Positions 1 to 5,576 of a stretch of 5,576 nt of DNA are shown one piece after another; positions within the stretch are counted from its first letter, which is position 1, and every line of letters starts with the position of its first letter. The translations under genes were made by a program, and so were the position numbers. Below the pieces are notes generated by a model, which searched no databases, was not told the origin of the DNA, and was given only the letters and a program-made list of their open reading frames with translations. The stretch is from the NCBI GenBank assembly GCA_026986355.1, contig JALSOO010000009.1, forward strand, positions 1 to 5,576, given 5' to 3'. This DNA comes from Campylobacteraceae bacterium (GTDB lineage Bacteria; Campylobacterota; Campylobacteria; Campylobacterales; Sulfurovaceae).

Positions 1-439
1 CCATCATACGAGGGATATTTGGTCCATAAATATCAGCATCTAAAAGACCTACTTTTTTACCCTGCATTGCCATCGCAATTGCAATGTTTACAGAGGTAGT
101 TGATTTACCAACCCCACCTTTACCAGAGCTAACCATCACAAAGTTTTTAACTTGTGGAGCAATATTTTTACCACTTACTGAATTACTCAACTGTTTTGGA
201 GGTGTAGGAGCAGTGATATTGACATCTACTGCTAAAAAACCCAATTTTCTAAGTTCAGCTCTTACCTCATCAGTAATTTGAGCTTTAACTTCTGGTGCAG
301 ATGAAGTAATATCTACAGCGATAATAGCTTTATCTCCTTGAATCTCTACATCTTTTACAAACCCGAAAGTTACAATATCTTTTGTAAACCCAGGGTAAGT
401 CACATTTTTTAATGCTTCTAAGATAGTTTCGTTTGTCAT
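1..439 (-). CDS. mrp: Mrp/ApbC-family Fe-S cluster carrier ATPase, N-terminal 146 codons (3' end beyond the window)
   Basis: Cytoplasmic P-loop ATPase of the Mrp/NBP35 family, which by family knowledge binds and delivers Fe-S clusters to apoproteins. Reading leftwards from ATG at 439-437, residues about 4-76 form a DUF59/MIP18-like domain and a short linker follows. The deviant Walker A motif GKGGVGKST lies at residues 106-114, and the switch I/A' motif LLDADIYGPNIP at 132-143; both are diagnostic. The gene runs off the left edge, so the C-terminal CxxC cluster site cannot be seen; family members are usually about 350-380 residues. The start is supported by AGGAG (complement of 445-449) five bases before the ATG and by the family-typical N-terminus. 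It is divergent from the pqi operon and shares the 149-base spacer with it. A ParA/MinD ATPase is less likely because of the DUF59 domain. Confidence 0.95.
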   Translation of the reverse strand, partial: MTNETILEALKNVTYPGFTKDIVTFGFVKDVEIQGDKAIIAVDITSSAPEVKAQITDEVRAELRKLGFLAVDVNITAPTPPKQLSNSVSGKNIAPQVKNFVMVSSGKGGVGKSTTSVNIAIAMAMQGKKVGLLDADIYGPNIPRMM

Positions 440-470
440 TAAGACTCCTAAATTTTATATATTTCCTACT

Positions 471-476
471 TTTATA
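471..476 (-). promoter_or_regulatory. Candidate -10 box of the mrp promoter
   Basis: On the minus strand the hexamer TATAAA (plus-strand tttata at 471-476) follows a T-rich stretch and lies 31 bases before the mrp ATG. This would give a leader of about 25 bases that contains the AGGAG ribosome site. No -35 consensus is visible, as is usual for Campylobacterota sigma-70 promoters. A second TATAAA (complement of 454-459) sits too close to the ribosome site to be a good alternative. This is motif inference only. Confidence 0.4.
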
Positions 477-517
477 CTTAAAAACATAAGAGTTAGCTTA
501 GCTCATCTATAAATTAT

Positions 518-545
518 CTAACTTTAGCATTAAAGAGCAAGTTAG
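518..545. repeat. Imperfect dyad CTAACTT-N14-AAGTTAG in the divergent spacer
   Basis: CTAACTT at 518-524 is a perfect inverted match to AAGTTAG at 539-545. Inside it, CTTTA (522-526) and TAAAG (531-535) form an alternative small dyad around GCAT. A further AGTTAG at 491-496 also pairs with CTAACT at 518-523, so the hexamer occurs three times in alternating orientation. The position between two divergent genes suits an operator. It has no T-tract or GC-rich stem, so it is not a convincing terminator. No regulator can be named. Confidence 0.35.
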
Positions 546-589
546 TTCACATAACCAAAACATAATAAAACATATCATATAATGAACTA
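543..589. repeat. Inverted repeat TAGTTCA / TGAACTA flanking the pqi -10 region
   Basis: TAGTTCA at 543-549 and TGAACTA at 583-589 are perfect 7-base inverted arms 33 bases apart. The right arm starts at the last base of the TATAAT box and reaches the A of the first pqi ATG, so a protein bound to both arms would cover the promoter. Chance occurrence in AT-rich DNA is possible. Confidence 0.25.
578..583 (+). promoter_or_regulatory. Candidate -10 box (perfect TATAAT) of the pqi operon
   Basis: A perfect TATAAT lies five bases before the ATG at 589. A transcript starting about 7 bases after the box would begin at, or within a base or two of, the start codon and so be leaderless. No TG extension and no -35 match are seen at the expected distance (555-560 is CCAAAA). 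This matches the absence of a Shine-Dalgarno sequence before this gene, whereas the downstream pqi genes and mrp have one. Confidence 0.5.
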
Positions 590-1227
590 TGTTAACCGAT
601 AAAGAGCTAGATAATTTTATTATCTGTAAAAAATGCAATACTCTACATAAAAAGATTCCTCTACATCAAGGAGGTAAGGCTTTGTGTTCTAAATGCAATA
701 CATTTATATATAAACGTGATAATAATATGCTAGAAAAGTCATTGGCATTAGTGGTTACAGCTCTTATCTCTTTGAGCGTTGCTTTTACATTTACTATTAT
801 TACTATCAATATTAATGGATTGTCAAAGAGTCTTTCACTACTATCACTCTTTGATGTTTTATTGGAACATCATCAATATATAGTTGGGATTATGTTTCTA
901 TTTTTAACTGTTCTATTTCCCTTTATGATGCTCTCTTCTATGTTTTTTGTACTATTTTTTATAAAAATAGAAAAGTATGGATATGCTATTAAAAGGTTAC
1001 TAATTCTTCTATCTCATATTCAACACTGGAACATGCTCGATATTTTTTTTATATCCCTACTTGTTGCCATGGTTAAACTCTTTGATTATGCTAAAATAGA
1101 GTTTGGAGTCTCATTTTTAGCACTTTTACTCACTCTTATATTGGAGTTAATGGTTACTAAAAATATTAATTTTGATACACTATGGCAAAAATATAATAAT
1201 ATCTATGGAGAAGATAATGATAGATGA
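589..1227 (+). CDS. pqiA: PqiA-like inner-membrane protein, N-terminal-half type (PqiA domain 1)
   Basis: A 212-residue membrane protein corresponding to the first half of the two-domain PqiA/YebS family, the inner-membrane partner of the PqiB MCE lipid transporter. A cytoplasmic zinc-ribbon-like segment carries CKKC (13-16) and CSKC (33-36). Four hydrophobic segments follow at about 50-73, 98-125, 149-165 and 172-190. HWNMLDIF at 146-153 matches the PqiA W-x-M-[IL]-[DE]-[VI]-F signature, and VKL follows at 162-164. The TM1 motif usually written [SA]NLxP reads AFTFT at 65-69, so the conserved Asn and Pro are missing. ATG 589 is chosen because an in-frame TGA lies at 583-585 and the next Met (residue 47) would remove all four cysteines. 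There is no ribosome site upstream, but a perfect TATAAT lies five bases before the ATG. The gene overlaps the next one by 11 bases. Confidence 0.88.
   Translation: MLTDKELDNFIICKKCNTLHKKIPLHQGGKALCSKCNTFIYKRDNNMLEKSLALVVTALISLSVAFTFTIITININGLSKSLSLLSLFDVLLEHHQYIVGIMFLFLTVLFPFMMLSSMFFVLFFIKIEKYGYAIKRLLILLSHIQHWNMLDIFFISLLVAMVKLFDYAKIEFGVSFLALLLTLILELMVTKNINFDTLWQKYNNIYGEDNDR
1206..1210 (+). promoter_or_regulatory. Ribosome-binding site that sets the start of the second pqiA half
   Basis: TGGAG lies inside the end of the first pqiA gene, six bases before ATG 1217. It favours ATG 1217 over two in-frame alternatives: ATG 1205, which overlaps this site, and TTG 1172, which has no good site and adds 15 residues with no family counterpart. 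Its location inside the upstream reading frame points to translational coupling of the two halves. Confidence 0.55.
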
Positions 1228-1813
1228 TAGTAGATTTATACGCTGTCATACCTGTGAAGCTGTTAATTATGATAATATAGAGGAGGAGCTGTTGTGTAGG
1301 CGTTGCAAATGCCAAATACATCAACCACTCTACATCTCTTATCATAAGACATGGGCTTATCTGATTACAGCTATTATTTTATATATCCCTGCAAATCTCT
1401 ACCCTATACTCATTACGAAAAAGTTTGGGATAGAGAAAGCAAGTACAATTTTAGGTGGTATCATACATCTATGGGAGGCTGGGTCATATCCTATTGCACT
1501 TATTATTTTGGTAGCTTCGGTATTTGTCCCTCTACTAAAATTTATATTTATACTCTATCTATTAATCTCAACAAAGTATAATCTCCACTCATCTAAAGTA
1601 GATAAACATAAACTATTTTATATCACAGAAGCGATTGGACCATGGTCAATGATAGATGTATTTGTGGTAATTATACTCTCTGTACTTATCCACTTTTCAG
1701 GTGTACAGATTTTTCCAGGAGTGGGTGCTACTGCATTTGCACTTATGGTCTTTTTTACCATGCTATCAGCACTCTCATTTGATACGAAATTAATAAAAAA
1801 AGAGGATATATGA
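1217..1813 (+). CDS. pqiA: PqiA-like inner-membrane protein, C-terminal-half type (PqiA domain 2)
   Basis: A 198-residue membrane protein matching the second half of PqiA/YebS. A zinc-ribbon-like segment has C10-x2-C13 and C27-x2-C30, with an extra C32. Hydrophobic segments lie at about 46-66, 93-117, 144-161 and 168-188. Signatures are well kept: LYIPANLYPI in TM1 (55-64), STILGGIIHLWEAGSYP (76-92), VPLLK (104-108) and GPWSMIDVF (141-149). By family knowledge it works with PqiB to load or remove lipids at the inner membrane. It overlaps the preceding half by 11 bases and pqiB by 4 (ATGA), so all should be made together. In E. coli both halves are one chain of about 417 residues; here the two products sum to 410, so the split loses little. 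The split is not a frameshift artefact by appearance, since each half has its own zinc ribbon at its N-terminus and this one has its own ribosome site. Confidence 0.92.
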   Translation: MIDDSRFIRCHTCEAVNYDNIEEELLCRRCKCQIHQPLYISYHKTWAYLITAIILYIPANLYPILITKKFGIEKASTILGGIIHLWEAGSYPIALIILVASVFVPLLKFIFILYLLISTKYNLHSSKVDKHKLFYITEAIGPWSMIDVFVVIILSVLIHFSGVQIFPGVGATAFALMVFFTMLSALSFDTKLIKKEDI

Positions 1814-3522
1814 AAAAATATAATGTACCAAAAGTAAAAGAACACAAAGGAGTTCAAGTACTAACTACCATTTGGCTTGTCCCTTTTTTGGCAATGGTTA
1901 TAGCTCTATGGTTGGCATTTCAATACTATACAAAAATTGGTTCAACTATTAAAATATCGTTTAAATCCAATGCAGGACTTATTGCAAATCAAAGTCAAAT
2001 AAAACTGCGTAATGTTACAGTTGGAATGGTTACAAAAATCTCACTCTCTGATGATGGCAAGGGCATAATAGTAAAAGCAGAGATGAACAGAGAGGTCAAT
2101 CCCTATCTAAATGAAAAAGCAAAATTTTGGATTGTCCATGCAAATGTAGGTTCTCATGGAGTATCAGGATTAGATACATTGGTTTCAGGCTCATATATTG
2201 AGATACATGGAGTCAAAGAGGAGTATACCAAAAATAGATTTATAGGTTTAGAAAAACCATATATAGATACCGATGCAGAGGGGCGATATTATCATCTATC
2301 TGCACCAGAGAGTTACAACATATCAGAGGGTTCAAATATCTACTACCGTATGATGAAAATTGGTCGTGTAGAGCGAGTAAATATCTCTCCTAATGGAGAT
2401 AGAGTAAATTTTACTATATTTATAAATAAAGAGTATGAGAAGTTTATAAATAAAAAGAGTAAATTCTATACAAGAAGCTCTCTTAGTATAGACTTTTCAC
2501 AAGGAAAGCTAGATGTGCAAATCGCATCTATCTCTCATCTCGTACATGGAGGTATCTCTATCTATACACCTATTCAGACACTAAAAAATTCCCCAAAATA
2601 TAGAGTATCCAATAGCGATATTTTTCCACTATACAAGAGTCTAAACCAATTAAAAGAGAGAGTATTAATGGCAGGAGAGGAGAGTCAAATCTATCTATTT
2701 AATATCAAGAGTCGACATAAACTAGAGATTGGTTCACCTGTTGAGTTCAAAGGGTTTCAAGTGGGTTACATAACAGATATAGAGAGTAACCTTTCAAAAA
2801 ATAGTAGAGATATAGAGTCTAAAATCTATGCACTTCTCTATACATCTACTTTCAAAACAACATCAGATAAGAGTGGTACATTTGCACTAAAAAAACTTGT
2901 GCATAATGGACTAAAAGCAAAACTAAACTCCTCAATACCTATTATTGGAGCTGAATATATAGATTTGGTTTTTGATAAAAAAATCAAAGGAGATATACTA
3001 GAGAGCGAAAACTACCCTATATTTCCGACTATCAATCAAAAGAAGAGTTCAAACAATATACTAAAAGAGGTAGAAGAGCTTGTAGTAAAACTCAAAAAAC
3101 TCCCTCTTGAAAAACTTTTAAATACACTTACTATAACAATCCAAGAGAACCGAAAACCGATTAAAAAAGTGATAAAAGATTTGGATAGTGTAGTCAATAA
3201 AACTAAGAAACCTATAGATAAAATAGTCAAAAAGTTAGAAAAGATATTAGATAAAGTAGACTCAACTGTACAGAGTTTAGATGATTTTACCAAAAATGAT
3301 GAGCTTTTACAGATACCACAAAATATCAATACAACACTTCTCAATCTTGATGGTACACTCAATGAGTTAACAGAGTTTACACGAGGATATGATGCCAACT
3401 CACAATTTTCAGCAGAACTTTCAGCCACACTACAAGAGGTCTCTTTGGCATCAGAATCTATAAAACGTATTAGTAGAAAACTAGAGAGAAAACCAAATTC
3501 ACTACTATTAGGAGATGATTAG
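1810..3522 (+). CDS. pqiB: PqiB-like MCE-domain lipid transport protein (three MCE domains plus helical needle)
   Basis: A 570-residue periplasmic protein anchored by one N-terminal membrane segment (about 20-38), with three MCE domains at about 45-134, 159-253 and 293-388. Recognisable family segments are GVSGLDTLVSGSYIEI in domain 1 (117-132), HLVHGGISI in domain 2 (243-251) and the GSPVEFKGFQVG plus IIGAEYIDLVF pair in domain 3 (308-319, 378-388). From about 413 to the end it is helical, ending in a conserved ISRKLERKPNSLL-like tail. By family knowledge PqiB forms hexameric stacked rings topped by a coiled-coil tube that carries lipids across the periplasm. Three MCE domains fit PqiB, not the seven-domain YebT/LetB. 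E. coli PqiB is about 546 residues; the extra length here lies in the needle, which contains three 18-residue repeats. GAGG (1802-1805) serves as ribosome site, and the ATG overlaps the upstream stop. Confidence 0.95.
   Translation: MKKYNVPKVKEHKGVQVLTTIWLVPFLAMVIALWLAFQYYTKIGSTIKISFKSNAGLIANQSQIKLRNVTVGMVTKISLSDDGKGIIVKAEMNREVNPYLNEKAKFWIVHANVGSHGVSGLDTLVSGSYIEIHGVKEEYTKNRFIGLEKPYIDTDAEGRYYHLSAPESYNISEGSNIYYRMMKIGRVERVNISPNGDRVNFTIFINKEYEKFINKKSKFYTRSSLSIDFSQGKLDVQIASISHLVHGGISIYTPIQTLKNSPKYRVSNSDIFPLYKSLNQLKERVLMAGEESQIYLFNIKSRHKLEIGSPVEFKGFQVGYITDIESNLSKNSRDIESKIYALLYTSTFKTTSDKSGTFALKKLVHNGLKAKLNSSIPIIGAEYIDLVFDKKIKGDILESENYPIFPTINQKKSSNNILKEVEELVVKLKKLPLEKLLNTLTITIQENRKPIKKVIKDLDSVVNKTKKPIDKIVKKLEKILDKVDSTVQSLDDFTKNDELLQIPQNINTTLLNLDGTLNELTEFTRGYDANSQFSAELSATLQEVSLASESIKRISRKLERKPNSLLLGDD
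3100..3261 (+). repeat. Three tandem 18-residue (54-base) coding repeats in the PqiB needle
   Basis: Residues 431-448, 449-466 and 467-484 of PqiB align without gaps on the pattern x-P-[LI]-x-K-[LVI]-[LIV]-x-x-L, with prolines at 432, 450 and 468, exactly 18 apart. The starts read LPLEKLLNTL, KPIKKVIKDL and KPIDKIVKKL. Eighteen residues are five alpha-helical turns, so the hydrophobic stripe stays on one face. The DNA copies have diverged, so this is a protein-level repeat rather than a recent duplication. A weak fourth unit may start at 485 (V487, L490 in phase, no proline). Confidence 0.7.
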
Positions 3523-4086
3523 ATGTTAAAAAAAATAGCTTTATTAATCACTATTACCATTATATTTATAGGGTGTAGTACAAAAGAGTACTATACATTT
3601 GGAGATAATATCGGAAATATCTCAACTTATCCTAATTACAATAAAATTATTGCCGTTGAAAAGGTTAAAATTCCTAAATATCTTACAGATAACTCTGTTG
3701 TATATCAACTTACCCCCTATCGTATAATACGCCTAAAAAAGACTAATTGGCTAACCCCTATGAAGAAACGTCTAACAAACGTTCTAATTAACTATCTACA
3801 AAAATCTCTAAATACTCCAAATGTCTATCTATATCCATGGGAGAGTAATCAAAAGAGTGATATAAAAGTCTCTCTAAAGATTAAACGTTTTATCTCATAT
3901 AAGAGTGAAGTTATCTTAGATGCACGATATGAGATAAAAAACCTAAAAACAGGTAAAATAATAAGTAAACTCTTCTCTACAAAAGAGCCAAGTAGTCATC
4001 TTGCCGAAGATATAATGTCCTCTATGGAGAGAGCTTACTTTAAACTTGCAGATAAAATAAAAGAAGATATTATTAAATTAGATTAA
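3523..4086 (+). CDS. pqiC: PqiC-like outer-membrane lipoprotein (ABC_trans_aux/YmbA family)
   Basis: A 187-residue lipoprotein of the PqiC/YmbA family, which by family knowledge sits on the inner face of the outer membrane and contacts the PqiB needle tip. The N-terminus is a short lipoprotein signal: KK at 3-4, a hydrophobic core, and lipobox FIGC with the acylated cysteine at 18. Phe at the -3 position is less usual than Leu. Ser at +2 does not suggest inner-membrane retention, although that rule comes from E. coli. The family core is recognisable in VEKVKIPKYLTDNSVVYQ (45-62) and in the region around NWLTPMKKRLTNVLINYL (75-92), followed by a strand-rich half. The ATG directly follows the pqiB stop, with AGGAG at 3510-3514 eight bases upstream, so it is the last clear member of the pqi operon. 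Confidence 0.9.
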   Translation: MLKKIALLITITIIFIGCSTKEYYTFGDNIGNISTYPNYNKIIAVEKVKIPKYLTDNSVVYQLTPYRIIRLKKTNWLTPMKKRLTNVLINYLQKSLNTPNVYLYPWESNQKSDIKVSLKIKRFISYKSEVILDARYEIKNLKTGKIISKLFSTKEPSSHLAEDIMSSMERAYFKLADKIKEDIIKLD

Positions 4087-4098
4087 GCTTTATGGGAG

Positions 4099-4104
4099 TA
4101 TAAT
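4099..4104 (+). promoter_or_regulatory. Candidate -10 box (perfect TATAAT) before mltG
   Basis: TATAAT lies exactly five bases (TTTTT) before the mltG ATG, the same geometry as at the first pqi gene. If active, it would give mltG its own, essentially leaderless, transcript. Against this, GGGAG at 4094-4098 could serve as a ribosome site on a pqi read-through transcript, though its 11-base spacing is long. No -35 element is visible. Confidence 0.3.
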
Positions 4105-4109
4105 TTTTT

Positions 4110-5072
4110 ATGAAAAATATAAATATAATATATTCAATATTATTTGCACTCTTAAAGTTAAGTTCGACTCTACTTCTACTATTTTTGATATATCTATATA
4201 TGCCTATAGATACAACCCAAACTGTCATTCTACCAAAAGGTTCTATTACCAAAACCATTAATGCTTTAAACGCTCAAGGTTATAATCTAAACAAGCTAGA
4301 TGCCTATATCATAGACTATTTACTCGATAAACCTAAAAGTGGTACATTAATGATTGGAGAGAAGAGTATGAGCCGTATTAAATTTTTACAAAAACTCTCT
4401 TCTGCAAAAGAGGCAATAGATATTATAACCCTAATTCCAGGGGAAACACGTCCTATCTTTTTAGCCCAACTCTCAAAAAAATATAATTTAGATATAGATA
4501 AATTAGAAGAGGAGTATAATCGTAGCACCCCATATCAAGATGCAGGGATTATTCCTGACACCTACCATATATCTAAAAATAGCAGTGAAGAGAAGATTAT
4601 AAAAACATTAATAAAACATAGTGAAAAACGTTATAGAAAAATGGCAATAGAGAAGTATCATAAATACGATACAAAAGAGTGGCTTAGAGTCTTGACCATT
4701 GCATCTATTATTCAAAAAGAGTCTGCAAACAGACAAGAGATGACAACTATTGCCTCTGTTATCTATAATCGTCTCCAAAAGGATATGCCTCTACAGATGG
4801 ACGGAACATTAAATTATGGTAAATATTCACATACAAAAGTAACACCCAAAAGAATCAAAGAGGATAAATCTAAATTTAATACCTATAAACATAAAGGTCT
4901 ACCACCCTACCCTATATGTTCTGTATCTATAGATGCTATAAAAGCTACACTAAACCCTAAAGAGACCGACTATATATACTTTATGAGAAATAAAAATGGA
5001 GTTCATGACTTTACCAACTCCTATCAAGAGCATCTAAAAAATATTCAAAAAGTCAAAGAGAGTCACAATTAA
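4110..5072 (+). CDS. mltG: MltG endolytic murein transglycosylase (YceG-like)
   Basis: A 320-residue inner-membrane enzyme that by family knowledge cleaves nascent peptidoglycan strands internally to leave 1,6-anhydroMurNAc ends, acting as a terminase for glycan elongation. One membrane segment lies at about 12-30. A LysM-like region follows (about 35-100), then the YceG catalytic domain. Diagnostic motifs are TLIPGETR (107-114), GIIPDTY (146-152), and ASIIQKES (198-205) with E204 as the likely catalytic glutamate. The IASVIYNRL segment is at 214-222, LQMDGTLNYG at 228-237, FNTYKHKGLPPYPI at 256-269 and HDFTNSYQEHL at 299-309. Length is close to E. coli MltG (340). It starts 23 bases after pqiC and may be co-transcribed with it, or use its own TATAAT. 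No terminator is visible on either side. Confidence 0.95.
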   Translation: MKNINIIYSILFALLKLSSTLLLLFLIYLYMPIDTTQTVILPKGSITKTINALNAQGYNLNKLDAYIIDYLLDKPKSGTLMIGEKSMSRIKFLQKLSSAKEAIDIITLIPGETRPIFLAQLSKKYNLDIDKLEEEYNRSTPYQDAGIIPDTYHISKNSSEEKIIKTLIKHSEKRYRKMAIEKYHKYDTKEWLRVLTIASIIQKESANRQEMTTIASVIYNRLQKDMPLQMDGTLNYGKYSHTKVTPKRIKEDKSKFNTYKHKGLPPYPICSVSIDAIKATLNPKETDYIYFMRNKNGVHDFTNSYQEHLKNIQKVKESHN

Positions 5073-5081
5073 CAAAAAGTG

Positions 5082-5090
5082 TGTTAAAAT
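5082..5090 (+). promoter_or_regulatory. Candidate extended -10 promoter of argG
   Basis: TGTTAAAAT combines a TG extension (5082-5083) with TAAAAT (5085-5090). Transcription would start near 5097, giving a leader of about 20 bases that contains AAGG (5107-5110) six bases before the argG ATG. There is no -35 match. The element lies in the 44-base gap after mltG, which has no terminator-like hairpin, so read-through from mltG is also possible. Confidence 0.45.
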
Positions 5091-5116
5091 TACCCAAAAA
5101 GTTATTAAGGCATATT

Positions 5117-5576
5117 ATGGCAAAAAAAGAGATAAAAAAAGCAGTATTAGCATACTCTGGTGGACTAGATACTAGTATTATTTTGAAATGGTTACAAGAC
5201 GAATATAACTGTGAAGTGGTAACCTTTACAGCAGATTTAGGTCAAGGTGAAGAGGTTGAACCTGCACGTGAAAAAGCATTGGCAATGGGTATTAAACCTG
5301 AAAATATTTTTATATTAGATTTACGTGAAGAGTTTGTCAAAGATTTTGTCTTTCCTATGTTTAGAGCCAATACTATTTATGAGGGAGAGTATCTACTAGG
5401 TACATCTATTGCACGACCACTTATCTCTAAAAAACAGATAGAGATAGCCAAAGAGACTGGTGCTGATGCAGTAAGTCATGGAGCAACAGGAAAAGGTAAT
5501 GACCAAGTTAGATTTGAACTTGGTTATCTTTCATTAAACTCTGACATTGCTGTTATTGCACCTTGGAGAGAGTGGG
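5117..5576 (+). CDS. argG: Argininosuccinate synthase, N-terminal 153 codons (3' end beyond the window)
   Basis: Cytoplasmic enzyme that joins citrulline and aspartate, using ATP with release of AMP and pyrophosphate, to give argininosuccinate in arginine biosynthesis. The PP-loop ATP-binding motif AYSGGLDTS lies at residues 12-20. The family segments TADLGQGEE (38-46), YEGEYLLGTSIARPLI (88-103) and HGATGKGNDQVRFE (121-134) match substrate- and nucleotide-binding regions of type I ArgG. Typical length is about 400 residues, so over half lies beyond the right edge. AAGG at 5107-5110 supports the ATG, and the MAKKEIKKAVLAYSGG start is family-typical. The reading frame is intact to the window end. 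Confidence 0.97.
   Translation, partial: MAKKEIKKAVLAYSGGLDTSIILKWLQDEYNCEVVTFTADLGQGEEVEPAREKALAMGIKPENIFILDLREEFVKDFVFPMFRANTIYEGEYLLGTSIARPLISKKQIEIAKETGADAVSHGATGKGNDQVRFELGYLSLNSDIAVIAPWREW

Noticed and set aside
84..281. A 65-codon open frame on the plus strand opposite mrp.
   Set aside because: It lies antisense to the Walker A region and linker of mrp, whose sense translation is diagnostic, and it has no convincing ribosome site.
1172..1216. An upstream TTG start (1172) for the second pqiA half.
   Set aside because: It would extend the overlap to 56 bases and add residues with no family counterpart, and ATG 1217 has a well-spaced GGAG.
1351..1581. A 76-codon plus-strand frame within the second pqiA half.
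   Set aside because: It is an out-of-frame shadow of a conserved membrane protein, rich in Tyr and Trp from shifted Ile/Leu codons.
1618..1857. A 79-codon minus-strand frame over the second pqiA half and the start of pqiB.
   Set aside because: The opposite strand encodes the conserved GPWSMIDVF motif and the pqiA-pqiB junction; the antisense product resembles no family.
3036..3428. A 130-codon open frame on the minus strand inside pqiB.
   Set aside because: It is antisense to the repetitive, Lys-rich needle-coding region, is Ser/Phe-rich with no recognisable domain, and pqiB in the sense frame is clearly coding.
4071..4109. A possible terminator between pqiC and mltG (ATTAAGCTTTAT followed by T6).
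   Set aside because: The dyad is centred on AAGCTT with little GC and no loop, and GGGAGTA intervenes before the T run, so it would not form a credible intrinsic terminator.
4073..4528. Two minus-strand frames (4073-4258 and 4316-4528) over the mltG 5' half.
   Set aside because: Both are opposite a well-conserved gene and show no family features.
1..5576. A hidden mobile, defence or CRISPR system.
   Set aside because: All long stretches are accounted for by recognised housekeeping or envelope genes; no transposase, integrase, toxin-antitoxin pair or regularly spaced repeat was seen.

Overview
The window is AT-rich (roughly one third G+C by eye) and compact, with genes that abut or overlap. 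The protein sequences (an ArgG of the SGGLDTS type, an MltG with the GLPPYP motif, an Mrp with an N-terminal DUF59 domain), the low G+C and the promoter style (good TATAAT-like -10 boxes without a recognisable -35) suggest a free-living member of the Campylobacterota, such as a Sulfurovum- or Sulfurimonas-like bacterium. The phylum is an inference from sequence style, not a database match.

Layout: bases 1-439 hold the 5' part of mrp on the minus strand, cut by the window edge. Bases 440-588 are a divergent intergenic region with promoter candidates on both strands and several overlapping inverted repeats. From 589 everything is on the plus strand: two half-length pqiA-like membrane proteins (589-1227 and 1217-1813, overlapping by 11 bases), pqiB (1810-3522, overlapping by 4 bases), pqiC (3523-4086, directly abutting), then mltG (4110-5072) after 23 bases, and finally the first 153 codons of argG (5117 to the window end).

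The four pqi genes form one tightly coupled operon. By family knowledge they build a trans-envelope lipid-transport machine: PqiA in the inner membrane, PqiB as a stacked ring of MCE domains with a helical needle crossing the periplasm, and PqiC as an outer-membrane lipoprotein at the needle tip. MltG next door is the inner-membrane endolytic murein transglycosylase that sets glycan strand length, so the neighbourhood is mostly envelope biology. Mrp (Fe-S cluster carrier ATPase) and ArgG (arginine synthesis) are housekeeping flanks.

I found no mobile element, CRISPR array, RNA gene or defence system. The points worth a second look are modest. PqiA is split into two genes, and the first half has lost a conserved TM1 motif. 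PqiB has three tandem 18-residue, proline-phased repeats in its needle. A perfect TATAAT lies exactly 5 bases before the ATG of both the first pqi gene and mltG, which suggests leaderless transcripts. The divergent spacer also carries a cluster of AGTTAG/CTAACT dyads.
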